Positions 1 through 9,941 of a stretch of DNA of 64,000 nucleotides are shown piece after piece. The DNA lies in NCBI GenBank assembly GCA_902651635.1, contig CACRSC010000110.1, positions 186,267-250,266 on the forward strand. Direction: 5' to 3'. The translations under genes and the position numbers were made by a program. The stretch's first letter is position 1. The number at the start of each line of letters is the position of its first letter. Origin of the DNA: Mastigamoeba balamuthi (Eukaryota > Evosea > Mastigamoebida > Mastigamoebidae). Below the pieces are notes generated by a model. The model ran no database searches. It saw only the letters and a program-made list of their open reading frames with translations, and was not told the DNA's origin.

Positions 1-2
1 AG

Positions 3-56
3 GTGGCCCAGGAGCTCTTCACCAACCCCTTCTGGTTCAGCGCGGCGAGCAAGTGA
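3..56 (+). CDS. 3' end of an unidentified gene (partial)
   Basis: An open frame enters from the left edge and ends at TGA 54-56. It encodes 17 residues ending in FWFSAASK. Its first residues (VAQEL) also occur in the TPP-binding region of the decarboxylase ending at 12026 (the stretch after GDG). That hints that the gene could be a related TPP enzyme or simply share a short helix, but five residues prove nothing. About 160 nt of non-coding sequence separate it from the formin start at 218. Confidence 0.35.
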   Translation: MAQELFTNPFWFSAASK

Positions 57-217
57 CGCAACACGCTGAGAGTGTGTCGGTTTTTTTCCTCTGTGCTGCG
101 CAGTGCAGTGTCTCTTGTTCCGCGATCTGCGGGCCGGTGTCCGCTGGCGCTGTTCTGGGACATTTCTCGAACTCTCGGACAAGATTTCCGTCCAGTTTGA
201 AAAAGTGAACGGGGGTC

Positions 218-3200
218 GTGGAAAAGAATCTCTCCATAATTACCCTCCCCGATGGCTACGGCGATGACCGCGCGTGTGAGCCTCTCGGGTGCGATCTGAG
301 TCGCACCCCCCTGTGGTCCCTCAGCTCACCTCCACGTCTGCCCACTCGCGCGTGGGCCTGTTGGCCTGGGCGTGTGCTTCTGGATGGGCTCTGGCCAGTG
401 GGCAGGTGCGAGATCGCGAGCAGGGACCGCGAGCTCGCGGGGCAGGTGACCGTCCACGTGCGCGACAAGCAGATCGGCCTCTCCAAGCGGTTCAAATCCG
501 ACGCGTGAGCCAGCTCGGCGCCCTGCCCTCCCTCGGGCCTGGGGCTTTGGGATCGTCTGCAGCATTCCTCACGCGGGAAGGGCAGGACGGTGTCGTTCGA
601 GAAGAAGGACGGCAAGTTCACGGCGTGGCTCGGAGAGACCCTGATCTCGTTCGCTGATTCTCCCCGATTGCCATCGATTGATTTCGGCACCCTTGAAATC
701 TTGTGATTCTAATCATTACGGGGAAATGCCTGCGTCACCCTACAGGGACCTGCCCCTGAGCGCGAAGCTGAGCGTCCAGCTGTGGAAGAAGGCTGCCTTC
801 TACGCCACAAAGATCGGGAGCGTCGCTGTCCTGATCAGGTGTGCTGGCCCTCTGGCCCCCCTGGCTGTGCTGTGCTGTGTCTGACAGCAAGCGGGGGGCT
901 GCAGGGAGTGTCTGCTCAGAGGCCCCGGGGAGTCTGTCCTGCCCCTCATCACCAAGAAGCTGGGGTACTCGGGCCACATCGCCCTGGCCGTCGAGGTCTC
1001 CGTGGACCCCACCACGTGTGCGCAGACCCCCAGAGGGTGTTCCAGTGCAATTGAATCGGGACATTCCCAATTCCCGCAGACCAATTCGTCGTCGAGGAGG
1101 CGCAGGCCGAGACACAGCAGCCCCACGTAACTGCTCGCCCACCAGGGGCACAGACTCCCCCCCCCTCTGACTCGCACCCCCCGACAGAGTATAGTTGCCG
1201 CAGCGGTGGCAGAGGCACCCAAGCCCGTGCAGCCCGCAGCCGTGTCTGGCGTCGACGAGAGCACGATGACGGACCCTCTCCCAGGCCCTGAGCCCGAGCG
1301 CGCGCACGTGCCGGTGCCCCTCTCGCCAAAGCGGCGCACCCGCAAGACGCGCGGGCGGGCCGTGTCGTCTGTCAGCGCGAGCATGGCGATGCAGGCGATG
1401 CAGGCCGTCCCGGACTTGGGAAAGGAGGTCGAGGCACTGCTGCGGCGAATGCACTCTACGTGGAACGTGGAGTCGCGGGACTTCCTGCAGATCACGTCGT
1501 TCGTGGGCGCGGGACCCGAGCAGAAGCTCGCGTTCACACGGATGGAAGGCACGCCCACGCTGCTTGGTCTCTACGCTCAAGTCTTCGCTGCACAGGAGTC
1601 AACACGTTGCTCGAGCTGCTGGGGTTCTACTGCTACAAGGCGGCGTCGTCGAGGGCCGAGGAGGGCGACCTCTTTGTGATTGTGCAGATCGCGTCGATTC
1701 TAGAGAGCCTGCTGGGCGTGCAGAGCATCGCCGAGAGCCTTCTCAAGCCGCTATCGCCCAACGTGTGTGCGGTGGTGCGGGCGATGCCGTTTGTGCCGCA
1801 CGACCACATCCACATCCTGTTCGGCTGGGTCCACATGCTGTTCGCGATGGGTGACCCAAACTCCGAGGGGCCCATCGCCCAAGTCACGTGCGCCATAGCG
1901 CGCAGTGTGCGGGAACATGAGAGCTCACACGGAGCACAGGACAACGAACAACGAGAGGAAGGTGCTCACAGTGTCGATAATGAACGAGATGAACCTCAAG
2001 GTGCACGGGATCATGTACGACGCCATCTCCGAAGTCGACGAGAACGCTCAGGCACGCAACGCAGCTCTCTCATCTGTCGTCACCACAGTGGCTTCTGACA
2101 TCCCCCGCATTCAGCTCTCGTGCTTGAAGCTCATCCACTCGATGATCGAGGCCCAGGACACGCCTGAGGATAGGAAGGCGGTAAGAGACCACTACGCCCA
2201 CGACGGCATCAACTTGGCGAACATTATGGTCAGTCTCTTCTGCCCTACCAGTTCTGATAGCAGCAATGCAGGAACTTGTCCCAAAAGAGAGCCCTCCTTC
2301 TGTCATCGAAATGGCCAAGAAGATCCACGAGTCCTGGGCGAACGATGCCGCCACTGTACCCACTTGAAACGGCTGCGGCACCAGAATAACACAGCGACAG
2401 GTCGAGGTCGACCAAGAGCTGGTGGAGGTCCTCAAAGTGATGATTGCCAAGGGGCAGGACGCCATGTGCGTGAACGAACTCAGCGATTTCCTTCAGAAGC
2501 TCTCGGCGAGTGCTTTCTTTTCGGGCAAGTGCGGACTCCACAAGGCCTGTGTGCCGCCCACGACTGACAGCAACGCAAAGGCTGCACCAGATGAACCAGC
2601 TGCTCACGCATGGCAACGCAGAGCTGGGAAAGGCGGTCCACCTCGTGGTCACCTCGGAGGAGACGCAGACAGACGCCGCCGCCTTCTCACCCGGGCCGGC
2701 AGAAGGGAACGAGCAGCTCGCGACTCTGCTGCCGGTCTCGTCCAGGGGAGAGGACCAGCGCCAGGCGCCCTGGAGGCAGAGCAGGTCGCGGTCGGGCTCG
2801 GCAGCGGATGCCAGCGAGGCGGCACGGAACGAGAGCGACCAGGGGCTCTCGGACGCGTCGCCCGGCCTCGGCCCAGAGGATTCCCCGAGGTCGCCCGCTC
2901 AGCACAAGAACGGGGCGCAATCGCCCGACTGCGACGTGCCAGACACCCTCAGGCGCATCATCGACGACATCCTGCGACCTCCCCCGAGTCTGACCCCTTC
3001 CGCGGACGCGGTTGCTGTCTCTGGCGGGCCGCCGATGCCGCCGCCTCCGCCGCCGGCGCCGGGAGCGATTCCGCCGCCGCCCATGCCCAGCGCGGGACTG
3101 GGCACGCCGAAGATACCGCGCGTGGTGCCGCTCAAGATCGACAGGCTGATGGCGGACCAGGTGGACCGCACCGTGTACCGCGACCTGGGCTCGATATCGC

Positions 3201-5214
3201 CCAAGGTGGACCGCGAGGTCATACGGACGCTCTTCACACCGAGGAAAAAGACGCGCACAGCCTCGGGTATCGACGCAGCACACTGCACCGCGGCGCTGAC
3301 GAGCCTCCTCCCCCTGCAGCCAAGGCGGCGGAGCAGAACAAGGTGGAGGTCGTGTACTGCCTGGGGCACCAGCGGCGCCAGAACATCGACATGTTCCTCA
3401 AGAAGAACAACATCGATGCCACCACTCTGCGCGACCAGCTGCTCGACCCGCCGCTGCAGCCCCGCGCCGAGGACGCCGAGATCTTCGAGAGGCTCGCAGA
3501 CCTGCTGACGCTGCGGACCTCCAAGGACGACAAGGACGCGGACCCGGACAGGGAGGAGAAGCAGATGCGGGCGTTCGAGCCCAAGGTGAGTCACCCAGCG
3601 ACCGCAGGGCCCTCGGACTCACACGGGCCCACGCGCCAGAGCTCCTTCTCCAAGCCCGAGAAGTTTGTGTGGGAGCTGTACCAGATACCCCGGGTGCGGC
3701 AGAAGCTGGTCGGGGTGGGCCTGCGGGCAGCCGCGCAGGGGCTGTTCGACACGGCGGCCGACGACACGGCAGTGATCAACAGCGCTCTGGACATGCTGGG
3801 AGAGCCCCCCTTCAAGAAGATGATGGCTGTGAGTACCTTCGGCAACAAAGAAGCGCCTGTGCCCTCCCGAGCTCACGCAAACGTCGGGGTCACACAGTAC
3901 GTGCTCGAGGTGACCAGAGAGGTCGGCAAGGGAACCGCGTGGGAAAGAACAGCCGGACTGTCTTTGTCGACGCTGAGCGACGTGAGAACATCCCCCATTC
4001 GCCGGACCACTGACCGTGTGCGCCAACCAGGCCATCAGCACGAAGTTGCAGAGCCCCACAGAGTCGTACAAGACGCTGGGGGACTACCTCGTGAGCCAGT
4101 GGCAGGAGAACGAGCCCGAGGTGCTGCCCTTCACCAAGGAGCTGCTGGAGAAGGCCAACGCGGCCCTCGAGGCCATGAAGAGGTTCGAGATGGTCTTCCC
4201 GCAGGCGCTCGAGTGCCTCTTCAAGATACACCGCATCGCCGAGAGCTGCGTCGAGCCCGTCGAGGAGCGCTACAAGCGCGCGATGGCGCACTTTGTCGAC
4301 AACCTCGTCCAGCAGCTCTACAAGTACGCCGGGTGCCTCGACGACATCGACGCCAAGATCGTCCGCCTCGGCGACAACGTGGTACTCTGAACTCTTCCCC
4401 TCGGACCGGGACTGTCGGTGGGCTGATGGGGGCGGGCGCGATGCGCAGGCGGAGCCGCAGCAGTGCACGCCGATGAAGAGGGCCATGGAGGAGTTCTGGC
4501 TCAGAGTGGCGGTGCCCGACAGCAAGAAGGCGGACCTCAACAGCCGCATACAGCGCGACTTCCTGCGCTACACGATGCTCTTCACCGTCAAGTCCTTCCT
4601 CGTCGCCGTCCGCATGACCGCCGACCGCAACGAGACCCGCTCGCGCGACCGCAAGATGCGCGAGATCCGCATGCAGAACAGGGCTTCGCGGAAGATCAAG
4701 CCACCGACAGCGGCCAAGCAGGATGACGGCATGGCGCTGCTCTCGCAGGCACGGGTCCACACACGGCTGGACGGCCCAGCTGGCTCACTCCTTACCGGCT
4801 GCGCTGCTGCAGATGGTGGGGAGCGCGGACAGCAAGATGAACAACGTGGCCGGGGAGGCCAAGCAGCAGCAGCAGCAGCAGCAGCCGGCAGCGCAGCAGG
4901 CGCAGAAGCCCGTGCTCATGCGGAGGAGGACGGGGGCGCTGGGGCTGCTGGAGAGGGCGCTGCCCGGGCGGTCGTCCAAGGGGGCCTCGCTGATCCAGCT
5001 GCGGCCGCAGAGGCCCTCGGGGTTCGAGCTGGTCAACGGGCTGGCGCTGTCGGGGAGGATGCCCGTGGCGCCCGCCGAGTCGCCCACGCACCGCAGGCAC
5101 CTCTCGGCCTCGGGGTCCGAACGCGTGGCCCCCACGGCCCTGACGCAGATGTCGGAGGAGCTGAGCAGGATGCGCCGCCGCGAGGCCCGAGCCGCGGGCG
5201 CCGCACAGCCGTAG
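218..5214 (+). CDS. Formin (C2-FH3-FH1-FH2), actin nucleator
   Basis: Multi-exon formin of roughly 1,300 residues. Formins nucleate and processively elongate unbranched actin filaments, usually under Rho GTPase control. Exons at 218-1020 read as a C2 domain resembling the PI3K type (ISDLPLSAKLSVQLWK after joining across the intron ending near 747). Exons at 1206-2600 read as an armadillo-like GBD/FH3 region. A short FH1 follows with proline runs near 3035-3100. The FH2 domain runs about 3110-4700 (LKIDRLMADQ, KFVWELYQIP, LGDYLVSQWQ). The C-terminus (4806-5214) has a poly-Q tract and an acidic/leucine motif GALGLLERAL that could act as a DAD autoinhibitory helix. Introns are mostly 45-60 nt; the one at 1567-1595 is only 29 nt. 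The expected lasso/linker portion of FH2 around 3830-4030 could not be assigned cleanly. The last 400 nt are duplicated downstream. As I recall, N-terminal C2 domains occur in some Dictyostelium formins. Confidence 0.85.
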
Positions 5215-5517
5215 AAGGGCCGGTGGCGTCACCGCAGAAGCGTACAACTCTGTCCTTTGCTGCTGCTTTGGCTGTTCTATTTTTGGGGGTCCGGGTATTC
5301 AGTGCTGAAACTCGGGCATTCACCACGTTGCCCAGCCCCCGTCCCCCGATTAGAGAGAGCGCAGGGCTCTCCGTTGGTTGCTTACGCGAAGCCTCTGAAG
5401 GGCAATGGGCAGCCACATGGCTGCTGTATGCATCTCCGAAGGAACGGGAAGTCACTTCCCGAGGATTGCTCTGCTTTTCCGAGTAATGCATGGCGATGCT
5501 GAGGGTTCGGTTACCGA

Positions 5518-5543
5518 GCGGACGTGCGACATTTAACGGCGGG
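5518..5543 (+). promoter_or_regulatory. Conserved promoter element of cysteine protease 1
   Basis: The block GCGGACRTGCGACATTTAA followed by GGCGG is shared with the region upstream of the second protease (8081-8106). It lies about 70-80 nt before each ATG. The surrounding spacer has diverged, so the block is probably retained for function. The AT-rich ACATTTAA resembles a core promoter element. This is inferred from duplicate comparison only. Confidence 0.5.
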
Positions 5544-5606
5544 ATCTCGTACTCGTGGGGTCCATTCTCCAAGAGTCCTGAGAGAGCCACACTACCGCTA
5601 AGCGAA

Positions 5607-6715
5607 ATGCAGACAACCATCGTCGTGCTGATAGCGGGCACCATAATCTGGACACTCGGCACCGTCGCTGAGGGCACGAACCCGAGCATGGCCGACTTCC
5701 GAGCGTGGGCCCTGAGGCACGGCAGGCAATACACTGCCGCGGAGGAAGAGCGCAGGTACCAGACGTGGTCTGCTGCCGCCACTCTGGTCTCCGAGCTCAA
5801 CAGGGGCGGGGCCAACGGGGCCCAGTTCTCTCTCAACGGGCCCTGGGCCGACCTGACCCCAGCCGAGTTCCGCCGCACGGTGTTGACGACCATCGCGCAC
5901 ACCGAGGAGAGCAGTTCCGCGACTCAGCCAGGGAAGAGGGCCCCCAGTGCGCTCTCCATTTCTGAGAGTTTTGGCGTCTGACATAACCACCGAAGTGGTG
6001 GTCCCCGATTCAATGGACCTGCGGGCGTACTTCCCTCCCATCAAGAACCAAGGGAAGTGCGGGTCCTGCTGGGTGAGTTGTCTCTCTGTGGGGTGTGCGC
6101 CTGACCCGCTGGCCGCAGGCCTTCGCCGCTGCTGGGACCGCCGAGGGCTCGTGGAACATGAAGCACTCGCCGAACGTCCTCAGCCTCTCGGAGCAGCAGC
6201 TCGTGAGCTGCGACCACCTCTACGCTTACGGATGCAGTGGCGGCGACCCGTACTACGCGTTGGTGTGGATAATGAGGCTCAACCGCGGTGGCCTCACTGG
6301 CACCGCGGACTTCCCCTACACATCGGGCCTGCTGGGCTCGGTTCCCCCGTGCCCCAAGAGGCTGGTGAACCGTGCGCGATTCACCGCGGCCGTGTACCTC
6401 GGGACAGTTCTGTCAGACCTCAGCGTGATGTCGTACATGGTTCAGTATGGCCCTATCTCGGTCGCAGTCTCGGCAGATCAGTTCCAGCTTTACCATTCTG
6501 GCATACTCGATACTTCGCTGTGCGGCAACACTGAGGCGGCACTGAACCACGCTGTGGTGCTTGTGGGATACGGAACGGACAGCACGACGGGCACGCAGTA
6601 CTGGATCGTGCGCAACTCATGGGGGACACTCTGGGGAGAGTCGGGCTACATCAGGGTCGTCAGGGGAAAGAACATGTGCGGCATCAACCTCATGCTCAGC
6701 ACCATCGTGGCATAG
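5607..6715 (+). CDS. Papain-family (C1A) cysteine protease, copy 1
   Basis: Secreted or lysosomal C1A peptidase. The start at 5607 gives a hydrophobic signal sequence (MQTTIVVLIAG...). A short I29-type propeptide follows (MADFRAWALRHGRQY) and then the mature enzyme. The active-site Cys is in QGKCGSCW, ending exon at 6072. A 46-nt intron (6073-6118) is followed by the exon beginning AFAAAG. The catalytic His is in ALNHAVVLVGYG and the Asn in RNSWGTLWGE; the GCSGGD motif is present. The frame breaks between propeptide and mature domain (TGA at 5979). A 49-nt GT-AG intron 5947-5995 restores it exactly; a 28-nt intron 5968-5995 would also fit. Copy 2 has no intron here, so a frameshift remains possible. 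An AATAAA lies about 150 nt after the stop. It sits inside a tandem duplication with copy 2. Confidence 0.82.
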
Positions 6716-7049
6716 AGCACCTGCGAGAGGGCAGTCAACGCACTTGTATCATCATAGAACACACTCCACAACCGCAAACCCATTGTCTTGCAAAAAGCAC
6801 CTGCCCCACTGTCCTCTGCACTCAAATTCCCACACAGTCCCAATTGGATGCTTAATGATCCGAATAAAGTTGGACATTGATCTTTCAGAAAAGTAGCTTG
6901 ATGTTCCAAATTTGCATGTCCATGATCACTTGCCCTGCTGCCATTTGCATTGGATCGCTGTTGCCAAAGAAACGGGATTGCTCCGAGTGATGATCATTTG
7001 TGTTGATTCGTGTCGGGGTTAGGCGGTAGCAGCCTCGATAGCAACTGAA

Positions 7050-7357
7050 ATGGCAACAAAGGTGAGCATCGGGCAGTTTGTTCTGCAGCGCCTCCACGAG
7101 GCGGGCATTGTGTTTGCGTTCGGCGTGCCTGGTGATGCCAGGGGCCAGAGGGGGATCACATCCCCGTGATCACCACCAGCAAAGGAAGGGAGTTCCTTCT
7201 CCAACATCTGGACACCACCAGACTATCGCAAATACATCATCGTTCCTTGAGTTCCCCCATTCTCATTGGGGCTCCCACCCCCACTCCACGCAAACTGGCA
7301 TCACTGGGACTACGTCATCCGGCTGTTCGAGGTCGCCCAGCAGTGCCACACCGCGTC
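7050..7357 (+). pseudogene. Truncated 5' fragment of the decarboxylase gene
   Basis: MATKVSIGQFVLQRLHEAG through AFGVPGD (7050-7140) matches the N-terminus of the intact decarboxylase at 9942. The match resumes at 7309-7354 (DYVIRLFEVAQQCHTA). Between them lie about 168 nt absent from the intact gene. The reading frame then enters formin-derived sequence and stops at a TAG near 7381. The fragment lacks the middle and TPP-binding domains and cannot be an enzyme. It marks the right end of the first duplicated unit. Upstream sequence (about 6985-7049) still resembles that before the intact gene. Confidence 0.85.
7141..7308. other. Insertion inside the truncated decarboxylase fragment
   Basis: About 168 nt interrupt homology to the decarboxylase exactly between the codons for GVPGD and DYVIRL. 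They have no coding potential. The insert starts after GGTGAT and ends at GGGACT, so there is no exact target-site duplication. It does not end in AG, so it is not a simple intron gain. The origin is unknown. Confidence 0.5.
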
Positions 7358-7774
7358 CAGACGGCTGTGCTGCTACAGGTAGTGGCGAGCGCGGACAGCA
7401 AGATGAACAACGGGGCCGGGGAGGCCAAGCAGCAGCAGCAGCAGCCGGCAGCGCAGCAGGCGCAGAAGCCCGTGCTCATGCGGAGGAGGACGGGGGCGCT
7501 GGGGCTGCTGGAGAGGGCGCTGCCCGGGCGGTCGTCCAAGGGGGCCTCGCTGATCCAGCTGCGGCCGCAGAGGCCCTCGGGGTTCGAGCTGGTCAACGGG
7601 CTGGCGCTGTCGGGGAGGATGCCCGTGGCGCCCGCCGAGTCGCCCACGCACCGCAGGCACCTCTCGGCCTCGGGGTCCGAACGCGTGGCCCCCACGGCCC
7701 TGACGCAGATGTCGGAGGAGCTGAGCAGGATGCGCCGCCGCGAGGCCCGAGCCGCGGGCGCCGCACATCCGTAG
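7358..7774 (+). pseudogene. Duplicated 3' end of the formin gene
   Basis: From the intron acceptor copy (GGCTGTGCTGCTACAG at 7361-7376) to the stop at 7774 this repeats the formin C-terminus (4790-5214). From 7386 the two differ by only about five substitutions plus two fewer CAG codons in the poly-Q run. The ORF is intact (ADSKMNNGAGEAK to GAAHP). However, there is no FH2 domain or promoter upstream, and an in-frame TAG precedes it. It is a duplication by-product unless spliced onto another transcript. Near-identity also extends about 60 nt past the stop. Confidence 0.85.
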
Positions 7775-8080
7775 AAGGGTCGGTGGCGTCACCGCAGAAG
7801 CGTGCAACTCTGTCCTTTGCTGCTGCTTTGGCTGTGCTATTTTGGGGGTCCCTGGAATTCCGTGGTATAGCAGCAGCTGGCATAGCGAAGCCCCTCTCAG
7901 AACGAGCGCGGAGGCAGTAGTCCCTTGGCTGCTTGACGCGGTGCCATTGGGGGACAGCGGCAGCCATGGCTGCTGAAAAGTAGCTTCGGAAACGAACATC
8001 AAGTCACATCCTGAGTACATCGGCTCTCTCGCCCTGCATTTCCGAGTATTGCACGGTGATGCAGAGAGTGCGGGGTGCCG

Positions 8081-8106
8081 TGCGGACATGCGACATTTAA
8101 GGGCGG
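8081..8106 (+). promoter_or_regulatory. Conserved promoter element of cysteine protease 2
   Basis: Same block as at 5518-5543 (GCGGACATGCGACATTTAA then GGGCGG), about 75 nt before the protease 2 ATG. Its conservation between diverged duplicates suggests it positions transcription. Confidence 0.5.
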
Positions 8107-8174
8107 TATCTGATGCCCCTTTGGGCCACTTCTCCAAGCGTTCTCAGAGTGGACACGTAGAGCCAAGCGAGAGG

Positions 8175-9262
8175 ATGACTACCAGTGTCCTTGTGGTCTG
8201 CACAATGTGTGCCCTCGTCCTCGCGGCCGAGGGCACGAGCCCAAGCATGGCCGACTTCCGAGCGTGGGCCCAGAGGCACGGCAGGCAATACACTGCCGCA
8301 GAGGAGGCCCACAGGTACCAGACGTGGTCTGCTGCCGCCACGCTGGTCTCCGAGCTCAACAGGGGCGGGGCCAACGGGGCCCAGTTCTCTCTCAACGGGC
8401 CCTGGGCAGACCTGACCCCCGCCGAGTTCCGCCGCACGGTGTTGACTAGCTTCTCCCACACCGCCGAGAGCAGCACCGAGGCTCCGCCAGGGAAGAGGGC
8501 CCCCACCGAGCTGGGGGTTTCGTCCTCTGCCCTGTCCTCCTCGGAGGCCCCCAAAACACTGGACCTGCGGTCGTGGTTTCCTCCCATCAAGAACCAAGGG
8601 AAGTGCGGGTCCTGTTGGGTGCGCCTCCTCTCTGGAGGGAGGGTGTGTGCCTTACACACTGACCGCAGGCATTCGCTGCTGCTGGGGTAGCTGAGGGCGC
8701 GTGGTACAAGGCGACCTCGACCGTCGTCAGCCTCTCGGAGCAGCAGCTCGTGAGCTGCGATCGGCTCTACGCCTACGGGTGCAACGGCGGCGACCCGTTC
8801 TACGCGTTGGTGTGGATACTGAACCGCAATCGCGGTGTGCTCGCTGGCACTGCGGACTTCCCTTACACGTCAGGTCAGAGGGGGGTGGTGCCCCCGTGCC
8901 CCAAGCGGCTGCCGAGCCGTGCGCAATTCACTTCAGCCGTGTACATGGGGACAGTGCCGTCGGACAACGACGTGATGTCGTACATGGCGCGGTACGGCCC
9001 CATCTCAGTCGCAGTTGCGGCGGATCAGTTCCAGTACTACACGTCCGGCGTGCTCGATTCGGATCAGTGCTCCAATTCTGAGTCGGCACTGAACCACGCG
9101 GTGGTATTGGTGGGCTACGGGACGGATAGTACGACGGGCAAGGAGTACTGGATGGTGCGCAACTCGTGGGGGACACTCTGGGGAGAGTCTGGCTACATCA
9201 GGGTCGCCAGGGGGAAGAACATGTGCGGCATCAACCTCATGCTCAGCACCATCGTGGCGTAA
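8175..9262 (+). CDS. Papain-family (C1A) cysteine protease, copy 2
   Basis: Paralogue of the protease at 5607, in the second unit of the tandem duplication. Exon 1 is 8175-8618 (148 codons) and exon 2 is 8669-9262. The 50-nt intron interrupts right after the catalytic CGSCW, at the same place as in copy 1. The start gives a signal peptide (MTTSVLVVCTMCALVLAAEG). The I29-like propeptide and catalytic Cys, His (LNHAVVLVGYG) and Asn (RNSWGTLWGE) are intact, as is the GCNGGD motif. Unlike copy 1 the propeptide-mature junction is a continuous frame. The total is about 346 residues, normal for secreted papain-like proteases. Likely endolysosomal or secreted. Confidence 0.92.
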
Positions 9263-9941
9263 AGCACCTGCGAGAGGGCAGTCAACACACCTGTATCCCC
9301 GTGAGACACTCCTCAATCGAACACTGTTTTTCTTGATTGTAATCGATTGCCACACCGCCCTCAGCAATAAATGCCCACACATCTAATTGATGATCTCTGA
9401 AAAACACTGAGAAGACAGCTCTAAAGTGATACATCAATTGAGTCGGGCATTTCCTCGAAGAAGGGTCTCGCAACAACAATCCTCAATGGTAACCAAGGAG
9501 GAAAGGTGAGTGTTGGCAAGTATGTCCCCATCGCCTCCTGTATTGGATGTGGATGGGAATGCAGCCTCATAGGTCTTCTTGGCTGCCTGGAACGAGATCA
9601 CACTCCCTCTCGGTGGTTAGATCGCCACGTCATTTAAGTTTTGCGGGGGGAGTGAACCAAGAACCATTTGGGCCAATTGCATCCTCGCTGTGTACTCGCA
9701 CCTGCTCTGCTCCACTCAGGTTAGTACGTCAACGGATGCCACCCGCTAGTGGTACTCGAGGGGCGGCGACTCCGACGCCGTGTTCATTGACGACCTTCAG
9801 GATTGTGGCCTGCATCACGTCGAGGAGATCCTTCCGAAGAGCGAGAACCAAACGAGGCGCGGGATAACGCGTGTGAGGACAGTATCGTTCACGGAGATGT
9901 GTGTCGATTCGTGTGCTGGTATTGCAGTAGCAGCCTACTCG
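9263..9941. other. Spacer between protease 2 and decarboxylase
   Basis: A 680-nt region with an AATAAA near 9366 (a likely poly(A) signal for protease 2), a decayed decarboxylase 5' relic near 9486-9540, and sequence just before 9942 related to that before 7050. No other coding region is convincing. Confidence 0.5.
9486..9540 (+). pseudogene. Third, decayed copy of the decarboxylase 5' end
   Basis: ATGGTAACCAAGG and the following AAGGTGAGTGTTGGCAAGTA resemble the start of the intact gene (ATGGCAACAGAGG, AAGGTGAGCGTCGGGCAGTA). The frame is broken after seven codons. The similarity covers only about 55 nt, so it is suggestive, but it fits repeated duplication in this locus. Confidence 0.5.

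Noticed and set aside
4759-4822. GC-AG intron in the formin (CAG|GCACGG)
   Set aside because: A GT donor six bases downstream (CGG|GTCCAC) is in the same phase and gives a normal 58-nt intron.
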